A DNA stretch of 64,000 nucleotides from Treponema sp. (GCA_022510845.1 JAFLSR010000005.1:1-64000), one strand, 5' to 3'. Numbered from the stretch's first letter, positions 25,912-35,287 are shown. Program-made: numbers and translations. Notes: generated from the letters alone by a model not told the origin.

Positions 25912-25933
25912 TTTTCCTCCTGCGACTTCTAGC

Positions 25934-25962
25934 ATTATAGCGCGTATTTGTTTGATTTGCAA
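25934..25962 (-). promoter_or_regulatory. Promoter of the DUF2130 gene
   Basis: Minus strand TTGCAA (25962-25957), 17 bases, TATAAT (25939-25934). The leader carries a GGAGG site. Confidence 0.7.
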
Positions 25963-26060
25963 TTCAAAAGGCAAGTGCTTGGATTTTGAAAATATGCGTG
26001 ATTTTTTTTTGTGTGTGTGGGTAATTATTGGCGCGATTTTTTCGATTTCGCTGTTTAGAA

Positions 26061-26477
26061 TTAGCCGTCAATTTTAAACATTCGCAATTCCTTTATTTTT
26101 CCGCGGATTTTTTTGGAATGGAGTCTGCGCTCAATCGAAGAAGCGGTGGGCTTTGTCTTTTTGCGTTTTTTTGGAATGAGCGCGGCTTGCACGACAATGC
26201 TTTTCATTTTGTCCAAGGCTATCGAACGATTCCGTTCTTGAAATCGTTCTTCATGCGCCTCAACAAAAATTTCGTCTGTGGAATTTATTTTGCTGGAAAG
26301 CCGATTTTTTACGAGCGCGAATTCTGCCTGCGAAAGTCCTTCGAGCGAGGCGAGGTTCAGCGTGGCGCGAACTTTTGTATTCACCTTGTTCACGTTTTGG
26401 CCGCCTGGTCCGCTTGAACGCGCAAACGAGTATTTGATGTTTTCTTCAATCGAATTCAAAAGTGCGATTTTATCCAT
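26061..26477 (-). CDS. Class I release-factor-like peptidyl-tRNA hydrolase (ArfB/YaeJ type)
   Basis: 138 residues. The GGQ loop, SSGPGGQNVNKVNTKV (about residues 20-36), is the catalytic signature that releases peptides on the ribosome. No codon-recognition domain is present, and the tail is basic (KKRKKTKP...KKIRGKIKELR), as in ArfB, which inserts it into the mRNA channel of stalled ribosomes. The role would be rescue of stalled ribosomes. No ribosome binding site is visible at ATG 26477. Confidence 0.85.
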   Translation of the reverse strand: MDKIALLNSIEENIKYSFARSSGPGGQNVNKVNTKVRATLNLASLEGLSQAEFALVKNRLSSKINSTDEIFVEAHEERFQERNRSIALDKMKSIVVQAALIPKKRKKTKPTASSIERRLHSKKIRGKIKELRMFKIDG

Positions 26478-26604
26478 AAAAAAATCCAGTTCCGAAACTT
26501 GCGGAAATCAACAAGCCACAATGAAGAGCGTCGGCGTATAAAACTCTCCGCACGAAACAATTTGCGTCAATCCTATCATATTTTGCAAAAAATTTCCAAT
26601 CTTA

Positions 26605-26633
26605 TTGAATATTGTGAGAAAATTTTATATAAT
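26605..26633 (+). promoter_or_regulatory. Promoter of the liv operon
   Basis: TTGAAT 26605-26610, 17 bases, TATAAT 26628-26633. A leader of about 27 bases with CAGGAG precedes livK. Confidence 0.75.
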
Positions 26634-26665
26634 GATTTGAGTTTAAATTTTTCAGGAGATTTAAA

Positions 26666-27829
26666 ATGAAAAAAATCATTTTTGCCGCAATCTGCGCGGC
26701 ATTGTTTGTGGGCTGCGGCGGAAACAAGAGTGCCGTGGTAAAAATCGGAATTTACGAACCGGCCTCTGGCGACAATGGCGCGGGCGGAAAGCAGGAAACT
26801 TTGGGAGCAATTTTTGCCAATGATACGATTCCTGCTGTGAACATCGGCGGCAAAGAATACAAGGTGGAACTTGTCCGCGTGGACAACGAATCTTCCAACG
26901 ACAAGGCGGTAACCGCGGCTTCCGAATTGGTGAGCAAGGGCGTGAGCGTGGTTTTGGGTTCTTACGGCTCAGGCGTTTCGATTGCAGCAAGCGACACTTT
27001 CGCCGCGGCAGGAATTCCTGCAATCGGAATCACTTGCACGAATCCGCAGGTAACTTTGGGCAACGACCATTATTTCCGCATTTGCTTCCTCGACCCATTC
27101 CAGGGAACTGTTTTGGCGAATTTCGCGGTGGACAATTTCGGCGCGAAAAAGGCTTATGTTTTGGCGAAACTCGGCGACGATTATTCTGTCGGACTTTCAA
27201 ACTATTTTATCGAAGCGTTCAAAAAACTTGGCGGCGAGGTGGTTTACGAAACCTTCCCTGAAGGCACGAGCGACTTTGCTGCCTATGTTGCCAATGCGAA
27301 AAACGCAGGCGCACAAGTTTTCTGCTCGCCGGTTTCCACGGAAGCCGCTGCCTTGATAATCGAGCAGGCGAACACGCAGAATTTGGGAATGCCGATTTTG
27401 GCAGGCGACACTTGGGATTCCAATGTCATTTTGGGCGCGGTTAAAGGCACGAACATCGACATCAACGTAACGACGTTCTTTGCGGAAGGAAGCACCGATA
27501 CCACGGTTTCAGAATTTGTCGAAAAATTCCGCGCATGGATAAACTCGGATGCGACTCGCCTCACGGACAACGGCGGAAACGATGTCGTGGCGGCAAACCC
27601 CGTAATGGCTTACGATGCGTACAACGTCGCGCTTGAGGCGATGAAAATTGCGGGCAGCACGGACGGCGAGGCAATCAAAAACGCGCTTCCAAAAGTAAGC
27701 TACAAAGGAATCACAGGCGTGATTGAATTTGATGCGACAGGCGATGCGAAGCGCGACGTGGCTTACGTCAAGCACGCGAACAACAAGACTGGCCAATGGG
27801 AATTTGTCGCCATTCAATCAGTCAAATAA
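26666..27829 (+). CDS. livK: Branched-chain amino-acid ABC transporter, substrate-binding lipoprotein
   Basis: 387 residues. Signal MKKIIFAAICAALFVGC has a lipobox with Cys17. The mature part is a type I periplasmic binding protein (VKIGIYEPASGDNGAGG; VDNESSNDKAVTAASELVS; GSYGSGVSIAASD), as in LivK/LivJ. It would capture Leu, Ile or Val outside the cytoplasmic membrane and deliver it to LivHM. It is the first gene of livKHMGF and has a clear AGGAG site. Confidence 0.93.
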   Translation: MKKIIFAAICAALFVGCGGNKSAVVKIGIYEPASGDNGAGGKQETLGAIFANDTIPAVNIGGKEYKVELVRVDNESSNDKAVTAASELVSKGVSVVLGSYGSGVSIAASDTFAAAGIPAIGITCTNPQVTLGNDHYFRICFLDPFQGTVLANFAVDNFGAKKAYVLAKLGDDYSVGLSNYFIEAFKKLGGEVVYETFPEGTSDFAAYVANAKNAGAQVFCSPVSTEAAALIIEQANTQNLGMPILAGDTWDSNVILGAVKGTNIDINVTTFFAEGSTDTTVSEFVEKFRAWINSDATRLTDNGGNDVVAANPVMAYDAYNVALEAMKIAGSTDGEAIKNALPKVSYKGITGVIEFDATGDAKRDVAYVKHANNKTGQWEFVAIQSVK

Positions 27830-27884
27830 TTTTGAGTTCAAGCAAGTTGCGTGCGCGGCAAGTTCAATAATTGCCGCCCATGCA

Positions 27885-28075
27885 TAGATGCGAGTTTTGT
27901 ACAAACTTTTGGTTTGTGCAAAACTCGGTAGCAAGCCAACGTTTTGCAACGCGTGAGGGATGCGAAAGGCGCGTGAGTGTTCCGGGCGACGCGGTGGCGG
28001 CGACCGGAATGAAGCGAAAGCGAAACCTGTAGCAGCCCGACCGCCGCTTTGCGGCGGTCACGCCCTCTTATAAAT
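27885..28075 (+). repeat. Structured intergenic repeat between livK and livH (GAGGGATGCG family, copy 2)
   Basis: It begins with a 15-bp stem, GAGTTTTGTACAAAC/GTTTGTGCAAAACTC (27892-27926, one mismatch). The core CGTGAGGGATGCGAAAGGCG follows near 27949, then GCAGCCCG and the perfect stem ACCGCCGC/GCGGCGGT near 28041-28058. The order matches the minus-strand reading of 8080-8204, but the stem sequence is different. It separates livK from livH, as often happens after the highly expressed binding-protein gene. Confidence 0.65.
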
Positions 28076-28097
28076 TTGGCTTGTTTTTTGTTTTGTT

Positions 28098-28985
28098 ATG
28101 GAAAATTTTTTTAGAACGAATTTGCCCTATATCCTCGCTGGAATTTCCACTGGCGGTCAATACGCGCTCATTTCAATTGGCTACACGATGGTCTACGGAA
28201 TTCTCCGACTGATAAATTTTGCGCACGGAGATGTCTTTATGGCGGCAGGGCTTGTTTTGATTTATGCCGCTACAATTTTGCCGCTTTACATTTCCATTCC
28301 GCTGATGATTGTGGTTACCGTGGCGATTGGTTTTGCAATTGAGCGCGTGGCTTACAGGCCGCTTCGTTCCGCGCCCAGAATGTCCGTGATGATTTCCGCA
28401 ATTGGAGTTTCGTATTTGATTCAAAATCTCGCGCTCTACATTACTGGCGGACTTACAAAATATTATCCGCCGATTCCTTGGATAAGCGATTCGATTCAAA
28501 TTGCAGGAGCGATGACAAAGCGCGTTACTGTAATCACGCCTTTTTTGACGATTGCGCTTGTGGTGGCTTTGGTGATTTTGATTCGCAAGACAAAAATCGG
28601 AATGGCGATGCGCACGGTTTCGCGCGATTTTGAAACCGCCCAACTTATGGGAATAAAACTTGATTCTGTTATAAGCACGACTTTTGTGATAGGAACTTTT
28701 TTGGCTGCGGTCGGCTCGATTTTGTTTTTCTCCAATTATACTGGCGTGACGCCAACTGTCGGCGCGATGCCCGGCCTAAAGGCTTTTGTGGCGGCGGTGT
28801 TTGGCGGAATCGGTTCGATTCCGGGAGCCGTCATCGGCGCGTTTTTGATTGGCGTGTGCGAAAACATCATCAAAGGAATGGGACTGACTACGTTCAGCGA
28901 TGCGTTCACTTTCGTTTTGCTGATTTTGGTTTTGATGTTCATGCCCACAGGAATTTTCGGAGAAAAGGCGACTGACAAAGTGTGA
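28098..28985 (+). CDS. livH: Branched-chain amino-acid ABC transporter permease
   Basis: 295 residues with about eight hydrophobic segments. The N-terminal GGQYALISIGYTMVYGILRLINFAHGD is the LivH hallmark, and the C-terminal GLKAFVAAVFGGIGSIPGAVIGA is the permease loop that contacts the ATPases. It forms the membrane channel with LivM. It starts at ATG 28098, after the repeat; no strong ribosome binding site is visible. Confidence 0.93.
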   Translation: MENFFRTNLPYILAGISTGGQYALISIGYTMVYGILRLINFAHGDVFMAAGLVLIYAATILPLYISIPLMIVVTVAIGFAIERVAYRPLRSAPRMSVMISAIGVSYLIQNLALYITGGLTKYYPPIPWISDSIQIAGAMTKRVTVITPFLTIALVVALVILIRKTKIGMAMRTVSRDFETAQLMGIKLDSVISTTFVIGTFLAAVGSILFFSNYTGVTPTVGAMPGLKAFVAAVFGGIGSIPGAVIGAFLIGVCENIIKGMGLTTFSDAFTFVLLILVLMFMPTGIFGEKATDKV

Positions 28986-29147
28986 ATATGGAAAGCGCAA
29001 AAGACATTGCGCAATTTGGATAAGGGCTTTGTGTTGCCGTGCGGAACACAAATTTTCGCTTCCGCTGTTGCTAGGTCGCAAAGCAAAACTCGCGGAGTGA
29101 TTTTGGTTGCGAAAGCGAGCGAAATCCGCATGGGCGATTTTTGAATT

Positions 29148-30299
29148 ATGAATGGCGTAAATATGAATGAAATGAATTCTCAAAAAAGTTGCTGCGCGAA
29201 TTCGCACGAAAAAAAAGTGCGCGACATGATTGTGGGATTTTCTCTGCTCGCGTTTTTGTTCGTCTTGATTTTCGCGCTTGAAAAAATTCTTCCGCGCACT
29301 TCGATGTTGTTCACGGTTTTAAAAAAAGGCGCGATTTACGCGCTTGTCGCAGTTTCGATGAATTTGCTCAATGGATTTACGGGGCTTTTTTCGCTGGGGC
29401 AGGCGGGATTTATGATGATTGGCGCGTACACCTACGCCGTGTTCACGATTCCTGTTTCGCAACGCGCGGCGGTCTACCAATATTTTGACGGCGGAATAAT
29501 CCAATTCACGATTCCGATTTTTGCGGCGATAATTTTGGCAGGGCTTGTGGCGGCGTTCTTCGCATTTTTGATTGGACTTCCTGTCCTGCATTTGAAGTCA
29601 GACTATCTTGCGATTGCCACGCTTGGATTTTCAGAAATTATGCGCGCGATTTTTCAGTGGGACAAACTCGGAATCGTTACGAACGGCTCGAACCTTTTGC
29701 GAAAGTATCCGGTTTTCCGCTCGACGCTTTTTCCGTTCGCAGTGAGCGCGGTGTGCATAGCCTTAATTGTGCTTTTAATCAATTCAACTTACGGACGCGC
29801 GTTCAAGGCGATTCGCGATGACGAAGTGGCGGCCGAGGCGATGGGAATAAATTTGGCGCACCACAAAAGAATGAGTTTTGCGATTTCATCTTTTTTTGCT
29901 GGAATTTCCGGCGCGCTTTTGGCGATGTTCCAAACCACGATTCAGGCGAACCAATTCAAAAGCGCGATGACTTACGAGATTTTGCTCATCGTCGTCATCG
30001 GCGGAATCGGAAGCATTACAGGAAGTTGCATTTCTTCAATGCTTTTCATCGCGCTTTCGGAATGGTGGCTGCGATTTTTGGACAACGATTCGCTCGGCAT
30101 TCCGTTTTTACGGCCAGGATTTCGCAAGGTAGTTTTTTCCGTGGCAATTATGGCAATCGTGCTTTTTTATCAGCGCGGAATCATGGGCGAAAAAGAATTT
30201 TCGATTGGCGCGATTTTGAAATTCTTCAAATCCATTCCGCAAAAATTTTCTAAAGCGAATCGCAAAAATTCAAAAAATGAAATTGGAGGCGCACAATGA
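29148..30299 (+). CDS. livM: Branched-chain amino-acid ABC transporter permease
   Basis: 383 residues with about nine hydrophobic segments. NLLNGFTGLFSLGQAGFMMIGAY and DYLAIATLGFSEI are LivM signatures, and IVVIGGIGSITGS is the coupling loop. It is the second channel subunit. The exact start is uncertain: methionines at codons 1, 6 and 9 are all possible and none has a strong ribosome binding site. 162 bases separate it from livH, including a GTGTTGCCGTGCGGAACAC hairpin near 29030. Confidence 0.92.
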   Translation: MNGVNMNEMNSQKSCCANSHEKKVRDMIVGFSLLAFLFVLIFALEKILPRTSMLFTVLKKGAIYALVAVSMNLLNGFTGLFSLGQAGFMMIGAYTYAVFTIPVSQRAAVYQYFDGGIIQFTIPIFAAIILAGLVAAFFAFLIGLPVLHLKSDYLAIATLGFSEIMRAIFQWDKLGIVTNGSNLLRKYPVFRSTLFPFAVSAVCIALIVLLINSTYGRAFKAIRDDEVAAEAMGINLAHHKRMSFAISSFFAGISGALLAMFQTTIQANQFKSAMTYEILLIVVIGGIGSITGSCISSMLFIALSEWWLRFLDNDSLGIPFLRPGFRKVVFSVAIMAIVLFYQRGIMGEKEFSIGAILKFFKSIPQKFSKANRKNSKNEIGGAQ

Positions 30300-31138
30300 A
30301 TTCCTCCGAAGCAGTTTTGAAAATGTGCGATGTCACGATGCAGTTTGGCGGCGTGCTTGCAGTGAATTCGCTTTCGCTGCAAGTGAACAAAAATGAAATC
30401 GTTTCTCTCATCGGACCTAACGGTGCCGGCAAGACGACCGCATTCAATGTAGTGACCGGCGTTTACGCTCCGACGAACGGCGCGGTTTTTTTTGACGGCG
30501 AAGAAATCGTGGAAAATTTTCCGCGCGGCAAAATGAAAAAAATGTACGGCGGAACGGAGCGCGGAAAATACAACAGGCGAATCGAGCCGACTCCCGACAA
30601 AATCACGAAGGCGGGAATCGCGCGCACATTCCAAAATATCAGACTTTGGAAAAGCCAGACGGTTTTTGACAATGTTTTGATTGCGAAACATTTGCGGCGC
30701 ACAAGCAATGTTTTTTCTGCGACCTTCCGTCTGAACGCAAAAGAAGAAAAAATTCAGCGCGAAGAAACTTTGGAACTTTTGCGCATTTTGAATCTGTATG
30801 AAGTGCGTGATGAAATCTGCACATCGCTTCCTTATGGCTTGCAGCGCCGCTTGGAAATCGCGCGCGCTTTGGCGACCAAGCCCAAACTTCTTCTGCTTGA
30901 CGAGCCTGCCGCTGGAATGAATCCGCAGGAGACTTTCGAACTTACGGAATTCATTCAAAAGATTCGCGATGATTTTTGCCTCACCGTTTTTATGATTGAG
31001 CATCACATGGATTTGGTGATGAACATTTCCGACAGAATTTATGTTTTGAATTTTGGCGCGCTCATTGCGCATGGAACTCCGCAGGAAGTGCAAAACAATC
31101 CGATTGTAATTTCCGCGTACTTGGGAGAAGAAAGATGA
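30296..31138 (+). CDS. livG: Branched-chain amino-acid ABC transporter ATPase
   Basis: 280 residues. The Walker A motif is GPNGAGKTTAFN, followed by an ABC signature region at LPYGLQRRLEIARALA and Walker B at LLLLDEPAAGMN. The C-terminal YLGEE ending is typical of LivG. It is longer than E. coli LivG (255) because of an insertion near residues 80-105. ATG overlaps the livM stop (ATGA). It hydrolyses ATP to drive the transporter. Confidence 0.94.
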   Translation: MNSSEAVLKMCDVTMQFGGVLAVNSLSLQVNKNEIVSLIGPNGAGKTTAFNVVTGVYAPTNGAVFFDGEEIVENFPRGKMKKMYGGTERGKYNRRIEPTPDKITKAGIARTFQNIRLWKSQTVFDNVLIAKHLRRTSNVFSATFRLNAKEEKIQREETLELLRILNLYEVRDEICTSLPYGLQRRLEIARALATKPKLLLLDEPAAGMNPQETFELTEFIQKIRDDFCLTVFMIEHHMDLVMNISDRIYVLNFGALIAHGTPQEVQNNPIVISAYLGEER

Positions 31139-31920
31139 AAACGAAAAGCGCAGAAAAAAATCTTTCGAGTCCTGCAGAAATTTCTTGCACCGAAAATTCA
31201 AATTGTATCTTGCGCGTAAAAAATCTTTTCGTTTCTTACGGCGGAATCAACGCTCTTCGCGGAGTGAATGTCGATGTGGCGCAAGGTCAAATCGTTTCTC
31301 TGATTGGCGCGAACGGGGCGGGAAAATCCACGCTGCTTCGCACAATCAGCGGCTTGGTCAAAGCGCAAAGCGGAAGCATCGAATTTCAGGGCGAAGAAAT
31401 ATCAGGGGCTGCAATCGATTCGATTTGCAAAAAAGGAATCGCGCTCGTTCCTGAAGGGCGGCGCGTTTTTACGGATTTGACCGTTGCGGAAAATTTGAAA
31501 ATCGGCGCGTACTTGAGACGAGACAAGGCGCAAATCCAAAAGGACACGGATTGGGTCTACGAACTTTTTCCGCGTTTGAAAGAACGCTCATGGCAATACG
31601 CGGGCACGCTCAGCGGCGGCGAACAGCAGATGCTCGCCGTTGGACGCGCTTTGATGAGCCGCCCGCGCCTTATTATGATGGACGAGCCTTCGCTTGGACT
31701 GGCTCCGCTCATCGTCCAGCAAATTTTCGCGATCATTCAAGAAATAAAAAAGCGCGGCGTTACGATTCTGCTCATCGAACAGAACGCGAACATGGCGCTG
31801 AAAATTGCCGACAACGCCTATGTTTTGGAAACAGGCGAAATCACTTTGCAAGGAAGCGGCGAGGAACTTTTGCAAAACGAAAAAGTGCGCGAGGCGTATT
31901 TGGGCAAGTCGAAAAATTGA
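31135..31920 (+). CDS. livF: Branched-chain amino-acid ABC transporter ATPase
   Basis: 261 residues. Walker A is GANGAGKSTLLR, the signature is LSGGEQQMLAVGRALM and Walker B is LIMMDEPSLGLAP; VPEGRRVF is the LivF-specific stretch. An N-terminal extension of about 25 residues precedes the ABC domain. The ATG overlaps the livG stop (ATGA). It is the last gene of the liv operon. Confidence 0.94.
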   Translation: MKTKSAEKNLSSPAEISCTENSNCILRVKNLFVSYGGINALRGVNVDVAQGQIVSLIGANGAGKSTLLRTISGLVKAQSGSIEFQGEEISGAAIDSICKKGIALVPEGRRVFTDLTVAENLKIGAYLRRDKAQIQKDTDWVYELFPRLKERSWQYAGTLSGGEQQMLAVGRALMSRPRLIMMDEPSLGLAPLIVQQIFAIIQEIKKRGVTILLIEQNANMALKIADNAYVLETGEITLQGSGEELLQNEKVREAYLGKSKN

Positions 31921-32081
31921 ACTTGAATTAAAAATGTGCCGAATTTCGCGTCAATTTTGGAGATTGCTTTATATTGCCTGGTTGAGCGGGCAAAGATAAA
32001 TTTTTGAGGACGGATTTCTGCGGAAGCGATTTCGTTTTCGTTTCGAAAATTGTTTTTCCTTGTAACAAAAAGGAGACTTAA

Positions 32082-32648
32082 TTGTTAAATGATATAGGTA
32101 ATCAGAATTCGGCGGAAAATCAGCCACTGAACGCCGCCAACGAATCTGATTTCAGAAAGATATACGACGCGACGATGAATTTGCTGTTCAAGGTTTCGTT
32201 CAGAATTGTGGACGATACCGAGGCGGCGGAAGACCTTGTTCACGATTCGTACATCAAGGCGCATGAAAAGGGATTGGTTTTCCCCACGATAAATGACGCG
32301 ACGTTTTGGCTCATTCGCGTGGTCAAGAACGCTTCGCTTAATTACGTCAAGCGGAAGAGCCGGGAAAAAAAGGCTTTGCAACGCGAATTCTACGAAGATC
32401 GCAGGTCAAGCACTTCCGGCGAAACCGACTTGTTGCGGGCGGAAGCCATTGAAAAGGCAAAGGAAGCGTTGCAAAAGTTGCCGGAAAACCTTCGGCAGGT
32501 TTTGATTTTGCGCGAATACGCCGATATGAATTACAAAGAAATCGGCAAGGCTTTGGGCATCACGGAAGGAAATGTAAAAGTCCGCGTGTTCAGGGCGCGC
32601 GAACAGCTTTCAAAATTGATAGGAGAAGACGATGTTTACTTGTCCTGA
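32082..32648 (+). CDS. ECF-type RNA polymerase sigma factor
   Basis: 188 residues. Sigma2 region: FRIVDDTEAAEDLVHDSYIKA. Sigma4 region: LPENLRQVLILREYADMNYKEIGKALGITEGNVKVRVFRAREQL. There is no sigma1 or sigma3, so it is an extracytoplasmic-function factor. The start is taken as TTG 32082, since AGGAG ends six bases upstream and no ATG fits. It overlaps the anti-sigma gene by 17 bases. The three-gene operon with the anti-sigma factor and the IPT/transglutaminase protein suggests a cell-envelope signal. Confidence 0.88.
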   Translation: MLNDIGNQNSAENQPLNAANESDFRKIYDATMNLLFKVSFRIVDDTEAAEDLVHDSYIKAHEKGLVFPTINDATFWLIRVVKNASLNYVKRKSREKKALQREFYEDRRSSTSGETDLLRAEAIEKAKEALQKLPENLRQVLILREYADMNYKEIGKALGITEGNVKVRVFRAREQLSKLIGEDDVYLS

Positions 32649-33318
32649 AAAAGACATTCATTCGATTTACATCGATGGCGAATTGCCCGAAAATTTTTCC
32701 CGCGAATACGAGGCGCACATTGGCTCATGCGAAAAGTGCCGCGCCGAATTGGAAAAAATACGCGCAATGCGCGCTCTCCTTGCAAAAGATTCAGCGTCGC
32801 TCGATTTGGACAAAGACTTTATGGAAAAAAGTTTCGAGCGGTTGCAAAGTCGAATGCGCTTCAAAAAAATCGTTTCACAAGGCGAAGACAAAAGTTTTAT
32901 TGTGCCGATGCGCCGAACTTTCATTCCGATGGCAGCGGCAGCGGCGGCGGTTTTCGCGATTTTGCTTCCGCAAAAAATGAATTCTTCTCACAACACGAAT
33001 ATGGCGGCGCAGGATTTGCCGATAATTTCTCGTGCGCAGGAAATCACGCCCATCGCGAAAAGCGATGTCATTGTGGAAGACGGAATCCAGAACGTGGCCC
33101 TTCAAAATGCGACCGAACGAAATTCTTTGGCTGTGGCAGGGAATGTCAAGCCGCTTGAACTCAAGGCTTCAAAATTCGAAATGCTGAAATCCGAGGAAAG
33201 TGAAGAAAACGACGAAAACGGAATGAAGATTCGGCTGACGGAACTTTCCAATCTCGGTTCGATTTCCGCGGAAAATGTTTCGTTCGGGCAATTTCGTGCG
33301 CCGGACTTTCTAAAGTGA
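32632..33318 (+). CDS. Anti-sigma factor with zinc-finger (ZAS) domain
   Basis: 228 residues. The N-terminal segment, with CPEKDIHSIYIDGELP and HIGSCEKCRAEL, is the H-x3-C-x2-C zinc anti-sigma domain that holds ECF factors. A hydrophobic stretch (about 100-116, AAAAAAVFAILLP) is the single membrane segment. The remaining 110 residues would lie outside. It overlaps the sigma gene at its start and the next gene at its end (GTGA). Release of the sigma factor would follow an envelope signal. Confidence 0.82.
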   Translation: MFTCPEKDIHSIYIDGELPENFSREYEAHIGSCEKCRAELEKIRAMRALLAKDSASLDLDKDFMEKSFERLQSRMRFKKIVSQGEDKSFIVPMRRTFIPMAAAAAAVFAILLPQKMNSSHNTNMAAQDLPIISRAQEITPIAKSDVIVEDGIQNVALQNATERNSLAVAGNVKPLELKASKFEMLKSEESEENDENGMKIRLTELSNLGSISAENVSFGQFRAPDFLK

Positions 33319-35057
33319 CGCGCCTTTCATACGCATTGCGAAAATATCCTGCCGCCCGACTTGCCGTGGCATTCGCGCTGGTGGTGATTGGAATTTTTTT
33401 GCTTTTGGTTTTCAACAGAAATGTCGCTATGCGGCCAACGCTTTTGGGAATAAGCCCTGAAGTTGGAAAGCCCGGCGACATTCTTGTATTGCGCGGCGAA
33501 GGTTTTGGAGAAGAGCGCGATTCCGCATACGTTGAAATTTGCGGAAGCCGCATCACTGGCAGCGGATATGTTTCTTGGAAAGACGACGAAATCCAAGTGC
33601 TGGTTCCCGCAAATGTTGGCGACGGCTTTGTTTATGTGGTAACGCGCGACGGAAGATCCGAGCCTGAATTTTTTGCGAATGAAGAAGCCATTCCAATTTT
33701 TGCGCCGTCCAATCCGATGTTGGATGTTCCGATAATTTCCGAAATCGCGCCCGCAAATCCTTCGATTGGACAACTCATCACAATTTCTGGAAAAAATTTC
33801 GGCAACGAAAAAAGGAATTCAGCGGTCTACTTTTCATCGCGTCCACAGGATTCTTCCAGCGAAACGTTTCACGATTTTGGCTCGGATTCAGAAAAAGAAT
33901 ATATTCCGCTCGCTTCGAAATTTCATGGATTCCTTTTGCCTTCCGATGACGATTTTGACTACGAATATTGGAGCGAAACGGAAATCCGTGTGCGAGTTCC
34001 GGACGGCGCACAAACCGGCTCGCTCTTTGTGATGACCGAAAATGGTCAGACAACAATGTATCCGATTGCCATAAAAAGGCAAGTCGGAGAAAAAAAATTC
34101 AAGACGCGATACAGGTATCTGCTTCAAATGGTGGCGAACGTTTCTTCGATTCAAGGAAAAAGCGGTGGCACGATTACATTGTATTTTCCGCATCCCGCGG
34201 CCTATTCACAGCAACCACAAATCAGCATAACGGAAAGTGTTCCCGCGCCCGTGCTTTTGAATTATCGCGGCACATCGATTTTTCAGACTACATTGAACGC
34301 TGATTCCGACAAGGCGAATCTTTCGGACAATAAATTCAGCGCGAAGCAAACTTTTATAATCGAGCGTTCTTCGGCGGAAACAAGGATAAATCGCGATTAT
34401 GTCCACGCCTTCAATCAAAGAGACCGAATGCTTTATCGCGCCTACACACGCGCCGATGAAATTATTCCTGCGAACGCTCCTGCGGTTTTGGAACTGCTTC
34501 CGAAGATTTATTCCAATGTCACAAATCCGTACCGGCGCGCAGAAATGATTTTCGAATATATGACGACGAATTTTCATCTTGCAGAAAATCGCCGCCGCCA
34601 AAATTTTGAAACGCTTGACTTGATAAAAAACAAGCGGGGCGATGCTTACGCCTTTGCGGTTGTTTACACGGCTCTTTTGCGCGCGGCAGGAATTCCTGCA
34701 AGAATGCTGAGCGGAATTTTGGTGAACGCTGACAATCGAACGCAAAACCATTGGTGGAGCGAATTTTATTTGGAAGACTTCGGGTGGGTGCCTGTGGATG
34801 TCGCGCTTGGAGCGGGAATGGAATTCGAGCCTTTTCAAAATGAACGCCATCCGCCGAAATATTATTTTGGTAACATCGACGCGCAGCATATCGCGTTTTC
34901 GCTGAATCAAAATGTAATCAAGCCTTCCACGTTGAACAGCAACATCGTGCGCATTCCACACAGTTTTGCGGCGCAATCGGTTTGGGAAGAATCGCCTGCT
35001 GAAATCGAAAGTTACAGTTCGCATTGGCAAGTGCCGATTGTTTTGGGAATTTATTGA
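33315..35057 (+). CDS. Envelope protein with IPT/TIG repeats and transglutaminase-like domain
   Basis: 580 residues. A membrane anchor (about 17-33) is followed by two IPT/TIG immunoglobulin-like repeats (PTLLGISPEVGKPGDILVLR; ISEIAPANPSIGQLITISG). A transglutaminase-like domain lies near 390-490, with NKRGDAYAFAVVYTALLRAAGIPARM. The usual catalytic Cys position reads Ala (GDAYAF), while NHWWSEFYLEDFGWVPVDV keeps the His and Asp. It may therefore be non-enzymatic. The GTG start at 33315 overlaps the anti-sigma stop. It is probably the third member of a sigma-factor regulon. Confidence 0.78.
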   Translation: MTRLSYALRKYPAARLAVAFALVVIGIFLLLVFNRNVAMRPTLLGISPEVGKPGDILVLRGEGFGEERDSAYVEICGSRITGSGYVSWKDDEIQVLVPANVGDGFVYVVTRDGRSEPEFFANEEAIPIFAPSNPMLDVPIISEIAPANPSIGQLITISGKNFGNEKRNSAVYFSSRPQDSSSETFHDFGSDSEKEYIPLASKFHGFLLPSDDDFDYEYWSETEIRVRVPDGAQTGSLFVMTENGQTTMYPIAIKRQVGEKKFKTRYRYLLQMVANVSSIQGKSGGTITLYFPHPAAYSQQPQISITESVPAPVLLNYRGTSIFQTTLNADSDKANLSDNKFSAKQTFIIERSSAETRINRDYVHAFNQRDRMLYRAYTRADEIIPANAPAVLELLPKIYSNVTNPYRRAEMIFEYMTTNFHLAENRRRQNFETLDLIKNKRGDAYAFAVVYTALLRAAGIPARMLSGILVNADNRTQNHWWSEFYLEDFGWVPVDVALGAGMEFEPFQNERHPPKYYFGNIDAQHIAFSLNQNVIKPSTLNSNIVRIPHSFAAQSVWEESPAEIESYSSHWQVPIVLGIY

Positions 35058-35100
35058 AATGTGATGAATGCAATGGGGGAGGGTAAAATGCGCAACTGAA

Positions 35101-35272
35101 ATAGAGTTGCCGATTTTAACTTCGAGTTTTTGTTTGCTCGCGGAACTCGCATTTTCGTCTGCTTCGCAATCGAAAACCACAAAAACTCGTTTATTAATTG
35201 CGATTTTTCGCTTCGCTGCAAAATCGCGTTTTCAAGATTTTCAAAAATTGAAATTTTTGAAAATCTTGAAAA
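35101..35272 (+). repeat. Structured repeat with 21-bp perfect hairpin upstream of the UMPK-like gene
   Basis: It contains TTTTAACTTCGAGTTTTTG (also near 2783 and 36677), GCGATTTTTCGCTTCGC pairing with GCAAAATCGC, and at 35229-35272 a perfect 21-bp stem (left arm TTTTCAAGATTTTCAAAAATT, shown in part in the copy comparison) with a two-base centre. The hairpin ends four bases before TAGGAG, the ribosome binding site of the gene at 35288. Confidence 0.7.
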
Positions 35273-35287
35273 TATTAGGAGAAAAAA

